Positions 1 to 8,757 of a stretch of DNA of 64,000 nt are shown here, one piece after another. The stretch spans positions 124,001 to 188,000 of the forward strand of contig JAHDVK010000011.1 in assembly GCA_023384675.1 (NCBI GenBank), given 5' to 3'. The stretch's first letter is position 1, and every line of letters starts with the position of its first letter. The DNA is from Bryobacteraceae bacterium. GTDB taxonomy: Bacteria; Acidobacteriota; Terriglobia; Bryobacterales; Bryobacteraceae. The translations under genes were made by a program, and so were the position numbers. The notes below the pieces were generated by a model. It saw nothing but the letters and a program-made list of their open reading frames with translations, did not search any database and was not told where the DNA came from.

Positions 1-3000
1 GAACTCCCCGACGGCCGCATCGTGCTTTTTGAGTACGCCGGAGAACTGCTGGATGCGATCCGCAACCCGGCGCGGCTGGGCGCCCTGATTGGCGAAGCTT
101 TCGTTCCGAAAAACATCCCGGACAACAACCAGACGGGTTTACTGCATCCCATCAACGTGACCCAGAGCGGATTCGCCGGCGTCATCCGGTTTCAGAGCGC
201 AAACATCAGTCACTCGCGCCCCGGCGACCTGCGCGTATTCTTGATCGCACCCTCCGGCCTGCGGCGGGAGATACCCAAGCCAGTGCCCGGCGGCAGCGGT
301 ACGAACCTGGACTTCACCGGGATGGCCGTGGGCGGCTTCGAGGGCGAACCGATGCAGGGCACGTGGCAAGTGCAGGTGATTGATGGCGTGGCGGGCGCAA
401 CGGGGCAGTTGAACGGCTGGCAGATGGCGATTAGCGGGCCTGCCTATCCGACTTACCTCAGCTATGACAACGCGAACCGGATCAACGGAGCGGGCGACGC
501 GACGCTGAGGCGGATGTTCTTCAACGGCTATGACAATCAGGGCCGGGTGGTGACGCAGGACGATGGGGTGGACACCAATCAGCTCGCCCGTTTCTCGTAT
601 TCGCAGCAGGGCAATCTGCTGGTGACCACGTACACGGATCGCGCGGGGGCGGTTTCCACCTATCAGCACGACTCCGGGGGCCATCTGGTGGAGTTCACCG
701 ATCCGCTGGAGCAGACCACGCGCTACGAATACGATTCGGACGGCAACCGCACCGCGGTCACCGATGCGCTGAACCGTACGACGCGCTTCTCTTACACGAA
801 TGGCAACCTCACCAGCATCATCGACTCCGGATCCGCCCTCACGCTGGTGGAGTATGACAGCCAGCGGAACGTAACGCGGATTACCGACGCTTTGGGCCGC
901 TCCTCGAGTTTTCAATACAACGGCTCGAACAACCTCACCTCCGTGACCGATGCTTTCGGCAAGCGTGTGACGCGCCCTTATAACGGCAGCGGCCAGATGG
1001 TGGGCATCATCCAGCCCGACGGCGCCATGATCGACTTCGGCTACGCGCAAGGGATGATGACCACGGCGAATCACCCGGCGGGCGGCACTCTTCGCCAGGC
1101 GTATGACGATGCGGGCCGCCTGACCCGCATGACCGACGCCGAGGGCAAGCACACCGATATCGACTACGACGACCGCGACAATATCGTCAGCCAACGGGAC
1201 CCGAACGGCAGCACGACGCGCCACTCCTACGACTTGCGGAACCGGCGCTCGCAAACGGTCTCCCCCACTGGCGCGGTGACCCGCTATGAGTACGATGCCA
1301 ACGATAATCTGATCCGGATCACCGACCCGTTGGGTCTGGTGACGCGCTTCGAATACGACGGCGAGGACCGCCGCACGCGTACGATCGACCCGCTCGGGAA
1401 TCCGCTGTCGGCGACTGAATTCGATGCGCTGGGACAGGTGATCGCCGAGACCAATGCGGCCGGCGAAACAACCCGCACGCAATATGACGCCATGGGCAAT
1501 GTGACGGCGACGATCGACCATTTGGGCATCCGTACCGAGCAGCGCGTGTATGACAATCGCGACAACGCGGTCGAGGTGGTCAATGCGCTGGGAAACAAGT
1601 CCACGGCGCGGTACGACCTGCTGGGCCGGCCGTTCGAGTCCCGGAACCCGCTGGGCGACGCGCTGATTCTGGAATACGACCTGCGGGACCGGATTGTAGG
1701 GGTTCGTGATCCGCTCGGCCGCGCGCTGCGCCGCACGTTCGCCGACGACGATATGCTCACGAGCCAGTTGGATGGCGCCGGGCGCGAAGTCAGCTTCGGT
1801 TATGACCCGGCGAACCGGATGACGTCGATTACCCCGGGCACGGGCGGCTCCATTCGCTTGGTGTACAACAGGCGCGACCAGCCGACCTCGATCACGACGC
1901 GCGCCGGACGCCGGACGCAGTTCACGTACGACGATGGCGGACGCCGGACCCGCGTCACGCATACGGCCACGAGCGCGCAAATCCTGGAAAGCGGCTATAC
2001 GGTGGACCAGGAGTACGACGCCGAGGACCGGCCGGTCCGCGTGCTGCGCCGGGCCTCCGCCACGGGCGCGGTTCAGGGATCCATGGCGCGCTCCTACGAC
2101 GCGGGCGGCCGCCTGACCAGTTTCACGGACGAGAACGGCCAGCGCGTCGCCTATACCTTTGACGAGGCGGGCAACGTAACGCGGCTGACCTACCCGGACG
2201 GGGTAACGGTGCAGTACGCCTACGACGCGGCGCGGCGGCTGACGCGCGTGACGGATTGGGCGAACCGGGTGACCGAATTCAGCTACGACCGCCTGGGGCG
2301 CCTGGCGCGCGTTCGCTTCCCCAATGGCGCGCTGAGGTCCCTGGAGTATGACCCGGCGGGGCGCGTTGCGCGCCGGTCGGAGTTCACCGCGAACGGCGCG
2401 GTGATCGGGCAATACCGGTACACCTACGACACGGCGGGGCGGCTCAGCGTGGAGGCATCGGCTTCGGCTGGGCCCGATTCGCTGCCGGGCGTGTTCACGG
2501 CATCCACCAATAACGAAAACTGGCTGACGAACGTGTCGGTTGACGGGGTGCCCATCCCGGTCGCCCAGGATGCGGACGGCAACCTGACCCAGGGTCCTCT
2601 GAACGGGCAGGCGTCGCCGTTCGCTTACGATGCCGCGGGCCGCCTGCGCACCACCCTGAACACCTCCTATGCCTACGACGCGGAAGACCGGCTGTTGCGC
2701 TTCACGCGCAGCGGGCAGACCACCACCATTGCCTGGAACCCGCTGCCGCGGCTGGCGCAAGTGGTGCAGACGCTCGGGCCCGGCGGCCGGACCCGCTATG
2801 TGCATGGCGTGGGCCTGCTTTATTCCGAACAGAACGGCAGCATCCTGGTCCATCACTTCGACGAGCGCGGGTCGGCCACGGCTTTCACCGGTCCGAACGG
2901 CGCCGTCGCGGGCCGGGTGGTGTACTCCCCTTACGGCCGCATCCTGCAGCGTGAGGGCCAGACCAACTCCCTGTTCCTGTTCCATGGCCTGTTCGGCGTC

Positions 3001-3939
3001 ATTACGTCTCCGGACGAACTCATCTGGATGCGCTCCCGCTGGTACCATCCCGAACTCCGCCGGTTTCTCAGCGAAGATGCCCGCTTCGGCGACATCACGC
3101 AGCCGGACTCGCTCAACCGATACGCCTTCCTGGGCGGCGCGCCGGCGCTTCGCGTGGATCCCGATGGGGAATTCTGGTGGGTCGCGGTCGGGGCGCTGGT
3201 CGGGGCGGTGGCAAACGTCGCGGTGCAGGTGGCCTCCGATGTGATCAGCGGCAAACCTTCGGACTGGAAAACCTACGCGGCCGCGGCGGCGGGGGGCGCC
3301 GTGATGGGCGCGGGACTCGCTCTCTGTCCAACCTGTGGAATTCTGGCCGGAGCCGCGGGGGGGATAGCAGGCAATCTTGTCGAACGCGGATTGCGAGGCC
3401 AGAAGGTGAACTTACAGGATCTTGCGGTGGACGCGGCCTTCGGCGCGGCCGGCGGCGGGCTGGCGGGAGGCGCCGGCCAGCTTGGAAACAAAGCGATTGG
3501 CAAAGCCGGATCCAAACTGGGGCCCAAATTCCTTGGCAAGTTAGGCGCGGGCGGGAAAGCCGCCGCCCGCCGCGGCATCTATGGGCGCGCCGATCTGATT
3601 GGGCGCTCGCTGAAGCAGGAAGCCGGCCGGGGTTTCGTGCGGGGCCTGCTGAAGGCCGGGTTTGAGCGCGGCGCCGAAGTGACCGGCGCGGGCGAGGCTC
3701 TCGGCAATGCCATCCTGAATGGCCCCACGTGGCTGATGGCGTTGTGGCAGTCCTCCGGCGGAATTCCGCAACCGCCGCGCCCGGGACCAATCGTCGAGGA
3801 AGAAGCGCGCACTGAGGTGAATCTCGGCTCGCGAGGCGTGTATGGCGAGTACATCATGTGGAACTCGTTTCTGGAATACCTGACCATGGCCGGCCGGCCC
3901 CAACCGAACGTGCCCGGGAACATCCTGCCCGCTTTCTAG
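1..3939 (+). CDS. RHS/YD-repeat surface protein with N-terminal P-domain (5' truncated by window edge)
   Basis: The reading frame is open from the first base, so the true start lies outside the window; a GTG at 22 is only an internal candidate. About 1,312 residues are visible. Residues about 42-154 resemble a proprotein-convertase P domain (a beta-sandwich ending in a GQLNGW-type motif). Then come about 25 YD repeats of the Y-D-x-x-G-R-L/N type, and near residues 935-1060 an RHS-associated core ending in a LNRYAF...VDPDG motif. The last 250 residues are glycine- and alanine-rich with hydrophobic stretches; this is the variable tip where polymorphic toxins sit, but I recognise no toxin fold. 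YD proteins form a beta-cage shell around such a tip. The family call is secure; a toxin role is inference. Confidence 0.9.
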   Translation, partial: ELPDGRIVLFEYAGELLDAIRNPARLGALIGEAFVPKNIPDNNQTGLLHPINVTQSGFAGVIRFQSANISHSRPGDLRVFLIAPSGLRREIPKPVPGGSGTNLDFTGMAVGGFEGEPMQGTWQVQVIDGVAGATGQLNGWQMAISGPAYPTYLSYDNANRINGAGDATLRRMFFNGYDNQGRVVTQDDGVDTNQLARFSYSQQGNLLVTTYTDRAGAVSTYQHDSGGHLVEFTDPLEQTTRYEYDSDGNRTAVTDALNRTTRFSYTNGNLTSIIDSGSALTLVEYDSQRNVTRITDALGRSSSFQYNGSNNLTSVTDAFGKRVTRPYNGSGQMVGIIQPDGAMIDFGYAQGMMTTANHPAGGTLRQAYDDAGRLTRMTDAEGKHTDIDYDDRDNIVSQRDPNGSTTRHSYDLRNRRSQTVSPTGAVTRYEYDANDNLIRITDPLGLVTRFEYDGEDRRTRTIDPLGNPLSATEFDALGQVIAETNAAGETTRTQYDAMGNVTATIDHLGIRTEQRVYDNRDNAVEVVNALGNKSTARYDLLGRPFESRNPLGDALILEYDLRDRIVGVRDPLGRALRRTFADDDMLTSQLDGAGREVSFGYDPANRMTSITPGTGGSIRLVYNRRDQPTSITTRAGRRTQFTYDDGGRRTRVTHTATSAQILESGYTVDQEYDAEDRPVRVLRRASATGAVQGSMARSYDAGGRLTSFTDENGQRVAYTFDEAGNVTRLTYPDGVTVQYAYDAARRLTRVTDWANRVTEFSYDRLGRLARVRFPNGALRSLEYDPAGRVARRSEFTANGAVIGQYRYTYDTAGRLSVEASASAGPDSLPGVFTASTNNENWLTNVSVDGVPIPVAQDADGNLTQGPLNGQASPFAYDAAGRLRTTLNTSYAYDAEDRLLRFTRSGQTTTIAWNPLPRLAQVVQTLGPGGRTRYVHGVGLLYSEQNGSILVHHFDERGSATAFTGPNGAVAGRVVYSPYGRILQREGQTNSLFLFHGLFGVITSPDELIWMRSRWYHPELRRFLSEDARFGDITQPDSLNRYAFLGGAPALRVDPDGEFWWVAVGALVGAVANVAVQVASDVISGKPSDWKTYAAAAAGGAVMGAGLALCPTCGILAGAAGGIAGNLVERGLRGQKVNLQDLAVDAAFGAAGGGLAGGAGQLGNKAIGKAGSKLGPKFLGKLGAGGKAAARRGIYGRADLIGRSLKQEAGRGFVRGLLKAGFERGAEVTGAGEALGNAILNGPTWLMALWQSSGGIPQPPRPGPIVEEEARTEVNLGSRGVYGEYIMWNSFLEYLTMAGRPQPNVPGNILPAF

Positions 3940-3962
3940 AGATAGAGATGAGGACAACTGCC

Positions 3963-5831
3963 ATGACCCGCGCTTTGCTTTTCGTTTTTGCCGCCGCGAC
4001 GCTTTGCGGCCAGACCTATAACTACGACGCCGCGGGCCGCGTCACTTCGGTCGTGTGGCCCAATGGCCGCGCGATCGACTACACCTATGACGCATCGGAC
4101 AACCTGATTGCGGCCCGTCCGGCGAATGCGCCGCCCGCGCCTGCGGCCGTTTCAGGGGTGGAGGCTTTCCCTGGCGCCAATCTGATTTCCTGGTCCGCCT
4201 CGGGCGGATTGCCCAGCGGTTGGACCGTCCAGCGGCGGGCGCCGGGCGGCGAATGGCAGACCGTGGCTACGCTACCCGGTTCAACGTCTGCGTATACCGA
4301 CACGGCCGCGGCCGGGGTCGCGTATGAATACCGCATTGCCGCTACGGGCGTGGGGCGCACGTCGGCCTGGTCCCGGGCGTTTCTGCCCTCGACGCCCTCG
4401 CGTGTGGAACTGCCGGTCAACCAGGCCGGGGCGGCCGCGCTTCGCACGCTCGCGTCGTCTCCGGATGTTCAAGCGGGCTATGTCACCTTGGACATCGAGT
4501 CCGGCGCGGTCCCCTACGGAACGGCCGTGTTTACGTACGTGCAGAACGGCGTCACCGCCTCGGAAGCCGCCGTGCCCGCTTCGCCCCCCACCACCCGCGC
4601 GCGCCTGTTTATCGAGCAGCGCAACGGCGTCACCGCGGCCCTCACTCAGTTCCAGGGCGCGGTGAATATCACCACCGGCATCGGCATCGCCAACCCCAAT
4701 CCTCAATCCGCGGAACTGAACCTCGTGTTCCGCGATGCGCAGGGTCTGGTGGTCACTTCGGCGCGCGGAGCGCTTCCCGCGCGCGGTCACACCGCCTTGC
4801 TGCTGAACGATCTCAACACGATCGCGCCCGGCTTCCAGGTGCCGCCCTCGTTCGCCGAAGGCCCCGGCATCGGGTCTCTGGATATCGAAAGCGAAATCCC
4901 GATCTCCGTCATGGCCTTGCGCGCCACCATCAACCAGCGCAGCGAAGTTCTGTTCACCTCCACGCCCGTCGCCGACCTCACCCTGCCCAATGCCTCGGGT
5001 CCGCAAGTATTCCCCCACTTCGCCGACGGCGGCGGGTTTACCACCGCCATCGCGCTGGTGAATCCGCTCGGCACGCCGCTCTCCGGATCGCTCGAGTTCT
5101 TCTCCTCCGCCGGCGGACCCATCCCGGTCGCGCCGCGCGGCGGAGAGCCTGTCACCACCACCCGCTATCTCATCAATCCGAACGGAGCGTGGGTCTTCGA
5201 GTCGGATGGACGCCTGGAGACCCGCTCCGGCTGGGTCCGGTTGATCCCCGACGGCGCCCAGGCGGCGCCGTTCGGCGCGGGCGTCTTCCGGCTGGGACTG
5301 AACGACGTCGTGGTGAGCGAATCCGGGGTCCCCTCATCCGCGCTCACGCCCGGCGCGCGCATCTTCATCGACCGCACCGCCGGGCGCGACACAGGCGTCG
5401 CGCTGGCCAACCCCGCCAACATCCCCGTGAACGTGACCTTGCGTGCATTCAACCTGGATGGCGTCACGCCCGCCAGCGCGGCGCGCGTGGTGCCCTTGCC
5501 CGCGCGCGGTCACCTTGCCGCTGCTTCGGCGGGGTTGGTGGGTGAACTGCCCGCGGGCTTCACGGGTGTGCTCTCCATCGAGGCGCCCACCCCCATTGCG
5601 GCGCTGGCGCTGCGATTCCTCACCAATGAGCGCAGCGATTTGATCATGATGACGCTGCCGGTTGCGGACCTGACCCGGCCCGCCCCTTTCCCCGTCATCT
5701 TTCCCCACATCGCCGATGGCGGCGGCTTCCAGACTCAGCTTCTGCTACTCGCCCCGCCCTCCACGGCGCTGACCGTCGCCACTTTCAGCGATTCCAGCGG
5801 ACAACCTCTGCCGATAGCCAGCTTGCCGTAG
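3963..5831 (+). CDS. Secreted YD-repeat / fibronectin III / tandem beta-repeat protein
   Basis: The start at 3963 is preferred over the in-frame ATG at 3948 because GAGGA lies about 8 nt upstream and a signal peptide (MTRALLFVFAAATLCG) follows at once. The 622-residue product has one pair of YD repeats right after the signal peptide, a fibronectin type III-like domain (about residues 55-145), and then two long copies of a beta-rich unit. Each copy contains an F-P-H-x-A-D-G-G-G-F motif preceded by P-V-A-D-L-T; the last copy stops soon after the motif. It lies 23 nt after the RHS gene, so the two are probably co-transcribed and may share an envelope role. The function is unknown. Confidence 0.8.
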   Translation: MTRALLFVFAAATLCGQTYNYDAAGRVTSVVWPNGRAIDYTYDASDNLIAARPANAPPAPAAVSGVEAFPGANLISWSASGGLPSGWTVQRRAPGGEWQTVATLPGSTSAYTDTAAAGVAYEYRIAATGVGRTSAWSRAFLPSTPSRVELPVNQAGAAALRTLASSPDVQAGYVTLDIESGAVPYGTAVFTYVQNGVTASEAAVPASPPTTRARLFIEQRNGVTAALTQFQGAVNITTGIGIANPNPQSAELNLVFRDAQGLVVTSARGALPARGHTALLLNDLNTIAPGFQVPPSFAEGPGIGSLDIESEIPISVMALRATINQRSEVLFTSTPVADLTLPNASGPQVFPHFADGGGFTTAIALVNPLGTPLSGSLEFFSSAGGPIPVAPRGGEPVTTTRYLINPNGAWVFESDGRLETRSGWVRLIPDGAQAAPFGAGVFRLGLNDVVVSESGVPSSALTPGARIFIDRTAGRDTGVALANPANIPVNVTLRAFNLDGVTPASAARVVPLPARGHLAAASAGLVGELPAGFTGVLSIEAPTPIAALALRFLTNERSDLIMMTLPVADLTRPAPFPVIFPHIADGGGFQTQLLLLAPPSTALTVATFSDSSGQPLPIASLP

Positions 5832-5912
5832 TCCGGAGCCTGGGGGCATTCAGCGACTAAGACATTGGGCGAATTCTGGAACCCAATTCCACTAATCAGT
5901 CATCCGGCCGAT

Positions 5913-6245
5913 TCACCGCGGCGGCAGTGCGCCGACTCGAATCGCCTGTCGGGGCTGAATGCGCTCCAGGGCGGCGAGACAGGCAGGAACGGGGGGAAGC
6001 AAGTCCTGAATCCGGTTCGACCTTCCGCGGAGTATCACCACCGAGATTCGGCCCGAACTGAGATCCTGCTGGTAAGGGAGGTTCTTGTCGAGGGTCAGCA
6101 GGACATCGAACTGCTGTTCGGCGAGCACCAGCAGTTCACCGTTCTTCTTCCCGGACCAGCCGCATTCAACGACCGAGCGGCACTCGTGGCCTGGCAGATG
6201 CCCGGCGAGTTTGCGCGGCAGATTCTCGTCGAGGAGGACCCTCAT
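5913..6245 (-). CDS. DUF5615-type PIN-like protein, putative toxin
   Basis: A 110-residue protein that starts MRVLLDENLPRKL, the hallmark opening of DUF5615 PIN-like proteins. Other family features are visible: W-x-G-x-x-N-G-E-L-L around residues 30-39 and L-L-T-x-D-K-N-L around 49-56. D6, E38 and D53 would be the metal-binding acids of a PIN nuclease fold. Its start overlaps the stop of the DUF433 gene by 4 nt, the usual order for this toxin-antitoxin-like pair. Family membership is clear; RNase and toxin activity is inferred from the PIN relationship. Confidence 0.85.
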   Translation of the reverse strand: MRVLLDENLPRKLAGHLPGHECRSVVECGWSGKKNGELLVLAEQQFDVLLTLDKNLPYQQDLSSGRISVVILRGRSNRIQDLLPPVPACLAALERIQPRQAIRVGALPPR

Positions 6246-6454
6246 CGCGGATTGGTGAGAAGCGCCTTCGCCTCTTCCAGCGCAGCGATCGCGGCTTCGC
6301 GGCTGACGGAGGGGAAGTTGTCCAGGAACTCATCAAGCGTATCGCCGGCTTCGAGATAGTCGATGAGTGAATCGACCGGCACCCGCGTACCCCGAAAGCA
6401 TGGCGTACCGCCGAGAATCTCCGGATCGCTCACAATGACAGACGCGTGTGCCAT
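6242..6454 (-). CDS. DUF433 family protein, putative antitoxin
   Basis: A 70-residue protein with the DUF433 signature: V-S-D-P-E-I-L-G-G-T-P-C-F-R-G-T-R-V-P-V near the N-terminus, then a D-Y-L-E-x-G-D segment and L-D-x-F-L-D-N-F-P. DUF433 proteins have a winged-helix-like fold and commonly precede a DUF5615 gene, as here, with a 4-nt overlap. The likely role is to bind the downstream PIN-like protein and repress the pair's promoter; this is inferred from similar pairs. The gene is transcribed away from the next plus-strand gene across a 250-nt spacer. Confidence 0.85.
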   Translation of the reverse strand: MAHASVIVSDPEILGGTPCFRGTRVPVDSLIDYLEAGDTLDEFLDNFPSVSREAAIAALEEAKALLTNPR

Positions 6455-6704
6455 GGAACTTCGCCTCGCCCTCAGTTTAACAGGGGAGTGGGCCCTGCCT
6501 GCGGGTCGAAATCACCGGCGTGGCGAAACATAGTGCCGCCGGGCAGCGGGGAGAGTCCGGGCTGAAGGCGCATACTCGCCCGCTGCCGGTTTCGGCCGCG
6601 GTATCGCGGGGTGCGGCGTGTCCGCAGCCCGGCCGAAAGAGAGGCCCCTTTTCGGCGGCCGCACTGGACTTAACCGCGCTCCCGGCCGCACACTGAAGGT
6701 GTAT
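6455..6704. other. 250-nt intergenic region between divergent genes
   Basis: This GC-rich spacer separates the minus-strand DUF433 gene from the plus-strand small secreted protein. Both promoters should lie here. I see several short GC-rich dyads but no convincing -35/-10 pair, known riboswitch or credible short gene. Confidence 0.4.
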
Positions 6705-7052
6705 ATGAACCGCCTCCCGGCCAGCGTATGGGGTGTGATTGCCCTGCTGGCATTGTTGTTGCAGCCAATTGCCGCCTGGGCGCTGCTGCCTGGCGGCCAG
6801 GGCGCCGCCCATGGGGCTGGCGCCTCGGTTCGTTCCGGTGGTCAGGAGGTTGAAGTCCATTTCGCACCCGCTGAAAAGCGGCTTCGTGCTCCCGTTTCGA
6901 AATCGGCTGGCCAGCCGGATGCGCTGCCCCGCGCCAATACGGCTCAACCCGCACTGGTGAAGCGTCCGCGCCCCGAGACTGCGGTCCCGGGGCCGCTCCG
7001 GAATGATCCCGCCGTGCTGCGCGGGCCCGTTCGCGGACCGCCCTCCCGCTAG
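6705..7052 (+). CDS. Small secreted or membrane-anchored proline/arginine-rich protein
   Basis: The start at 6705 is chosen because it is followed at once by a hydrophobic signal sequence (residues 8-27, ending A-A-W-A); an in-frame start further upstream would bury it. The 115-residue product is otherwise low in complexity and rich in Ala, Pro, Arg and Gly, with no recognised domain. A long hairpin begins at its stop codon. It could be a small periplasmic protein. Support is limited to the signal peptide and the open frame, so the call is moderate. Confidence 0.5.
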   Translation: MNRLPASVWGVIALLALLLQPIAAWALLPGGQGAAHGAGASVRSGGQEVEVHFAPAEKRLRAPVSKSAGQPDALPRANTAQPALVKRPRPETAVPGPLRNDPAVLRGPVRGPPSR

Positions 7053-7105
7053 CAGGTTGCTGAGAGCCGGGCTAAGGAAGACAGGCCGCTCTCTCTGCAA
7101 CCTGC
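7052..7105 (+). terminator. Long imperfect hairpin after the small secreted protein
   Basis: GCAGGTTGC (7052-7060) pairs perfectly with GCAACCTGC (7097-7105), and inside it GAGAGC (7062-7067) pairs with GCTCTC (7088-7093). This leaves a loop of about 20 nt. It starts on the last base of the preceding stop codon. There is no T-run, so it may be a Rho-dependent or RNA-stabilising element, or a structured RNA in the leader of the next small gene, rather than a classical terminator. Confidence 0.45.
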
Positions 7106-7186
7106 CGTACCACGCGTCTTGCCGCCGGATTGCCGGACGGCCGTAGCCCCTTTGTCACCACGCGCGGTCAGCAACAGGAGAAAACG

Positions 7187-7309
7187 ATGTCCCTTCAAAC
7201 CACACATACCCCCAAACCCCAGAGCAATTTCTTGTTCGGCGCCAAGCTGTTTACCATCGCCGGCCTGATTCTCGCCCTCCTCTGGTGGATTGACAAGAAC
7301 GCCCGCTAA
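7187..7309 (+). CDS. 40-residue single-pass membrane miniprotein
   Basis: A short frame with a strong ribosome-binding site (AGGAG, 7 nt before the ATG). It encodes a polar N-terminal tail of about 15 residues, a hydrophobic segment at about 21-35 (L-F-T-I-A-G-L-I-L-A-L-L-W-W) and a short basic end (K-N-A-R). This is a standard small inner-membrane protein layout. I do not recognise the family. The ribosome-binding site plus transmembrane pattern argues that it is real, although only 40 codons long. Confidence 0.55.
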   Translation: MSLQTTHTPKPQSNFLFGAKLFTIAGLILALLWWIDKNAR

Positions 7310-7381
7310 ACCGGCCGCACCGGGATCGGAGCGGGCAGAAGTTCGCGAAAGGCCTCTCCGGTCCCGGCTTCCAGGCGTGGA

Positions 7382-8065
7382 TCACACCCCCCTCCGCGCG
7401 CCCCAGATCTGGATGTGCAGGCGCGGGCAGAACCGGTAGCCATGGGCTTTGCACAACTCCACCAGCCATTGGGAGCGGGCGCGGAGCGTGGAATCGTCGA
7501 GCCCTTCGGGCATGAGCAGAACCTTGCCGGGCGGAGCGTTTAACTCTCGCACAAGCGTTTGAATCTCCGGCAAGTCCGCTTCCTTTTCCACGACGAATTT
7601 CAATTGATATTCGTAATTCCGGACCAGCGACCGCAGCACCGGCAGATTCATCCGGGCCCTTTCGTGGCGCTTGGCCCACTGAGCGTCCCGTTCCCACGGA
7701 GTGGAGTTGGCAAGTTTGGGCGAAATCGACATCAGGCCGCAGACGGCGTCCGCTTCCACTGTGCCGGCGGTTTCGATGGTGATATGGAGCCCGCGCGCGT
7801 GAAGCGCGCGGGTCAACGCCGGCAATTCGGGCTGGATCATGGGTTCGCCGCCCGTCAGCACTACATGACGGTAGGCGGGGAAGTCTTCCACCCAGGCGAG
7901 CAGGCGGTCCAGCGGCCAGTCATCGCCTTCGGGCGCCCAAGAGGTGTAGGGCGTATCGCACCAATGGCAGCGCAGGTTGCAGCCGGACGTGCGGATGAAC
8001 AGCGAAGGGACGCCGGTCAGAACGCCCTCGCCTTGAATGGTGGCGAAGACCTCGCTGATCTTCAT
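7382..8065 (-). CDS. queE: 7-carboxy-7-deazaguanine synthase (radical SAM)
   Basis: QueE converts 6-carboxytetrahydropterin to 7-carboxy-7-deazaguanine, the radical SAM step of queuosine and archaeosine precursor synthesis. The 227-residue product starts [14 protein letters not shown], typical of the family, and carries the CxxxCxxC cluster motif at C29, C33 and C36 (the last followed by D-T-P). The G-G-E-P motif that contacts SAM is also present. The start is fixed by a 4-nt ATGA overlap with queC upstream. Together with queC and an MFS gene it forms a tight minus-strand cluster; queD and folE are not in this window. Confidence 0.95.
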   Translation of the reverse strand: MKISEVFATIQGEGVLTGVPSLFIRTSGCNLRCHWCDTPYTSWAPEGDDWPLDRLLAWVEDFPAYRHVVLTGGEPMIQPELPALTRALHARGLHITIETAGTVEADAVCGLMSISPKLANSTPWERDAQWAKRHERARMNLPVLRSLVRNYEYQLKFVVEKEADLPEIQTLVRELNAPPGKVLLMPEGLDDSTLRARSQWLVELCKAHGYRFCPRLHIQIWGARRGV

Positions 8066-8757
8066 GGGGCCTCCGGCGGATAGGGCAGGGGGTCCTCGAG
8101 ACCCGCGGCGGCGAATCCGGCGCGCCGCAGCAGGCAGGAGTCGCACGCGCCGCAGGGCTGTCCCCCGGGCGAGGGGTCGTAGCAGGAGTGAGTGAGCGAA
8201 TAGTCCACGCCAAGCGACAGCCCGAGCCGGATGATATCGGCCTTGGTCAGGGTAATCAGCGGCGTGTGGATTCGCAGGGGCAGATGGCCTTCGACACCGG
8301 CTCTGGTGGCGAGCGTGGCCATGCGTTCGAAGGCGGCGATGTATTCGGGGCGGCAGTCGGGATAGCCGGAATAATCCACGGCATTGACGCCGAGATAGAT
8401 ATCGGAAGCGCCCAGGACCTCGGCCCAGGCAAGGGCAAACGAGAGAAAGATGGTGTTGCGCGCCGGAACGTACGTAATGGGGATTTCGGCGGCCATTTCG
8501 GCGGTTTGCCGGCCTTTGGGCACATGGATATCCGCCGTGAGCGCGGAGCCGCCGAAGACACGCAGGTCGATCACGGCGGTGCGGTGCGCGGCGGCGCCGA
8601 GCGCGCGGGCCACACGCGCGGCGGCCTCGAGTTCCACGCGGTGCCGCTGGCCGTAGTCGAAAGAAAGCGCGTGGCAGGCGAAGCCGTCGCGCCGGGCGCA
8701 GGCCAGGGTGGTGGCGGAGTCCAGGCCGCCGCTGAGAAGACACACCGCGGGCTTCAC
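8062..8757 (-). CDS. queC: 7-cyano-7-deazaguanine synthase
   Basis: QueC converts 7-carboxy-7-deazaguanine to preQ0 using ATP and ammonia. The PP-loop S-G-G-L-D-S is at residues 9-14, and the zinc-binding cysteines are at about C192, C202, C205 and C208. I chose the GTG start at 8757 because it overlaps the upstream MFS stop as GTGA, like the other junction of this cluster; an ATG at 8793 would add 12 residues. The stop overlaps queE by 4 nt. The product follows directly from QueE in the pathway. Confidence 0.95.
   Translation of the reverse strand: MKPAVCLLSGGLDSATTLACARRDGFACHALSFDYGQRHRVELEAAARVARALGAAAHRTAVIDLRVFGGSALTADIHVPKGRQTAEMAAEIPITYVPARNTIFLSFALAWAEVLGASDIYLGVNAVDYSGYPDCRPEYIAAFERMATLATRAGVEGHLPLRIHTPLITLTKADIIRLGLSLGVDYSLTHSCYDPSPGGQPCGACDSCLLRRAGFAAAGLEDPLPYPPEAP

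Noticed and set aside
139-3048. A 969-codon open frame on the minus strand opposite the RHS gene
   Set aside because: It is antisense to a clearly recognisable YD-repeat protein; long antisense frames are expected in repetitive GC-rich coding sequence, and its product has no domain-like features.
6748-6763. A near-consensus sigma-54 promoter (TGGCATTGTTGTTGCA, GG and GC 10 nt apart)
   Set aside because: It lies inside the hydrophobic signal-peptide codons of the small secreted protein and no gene start follows at a sensible distance; probably chance.
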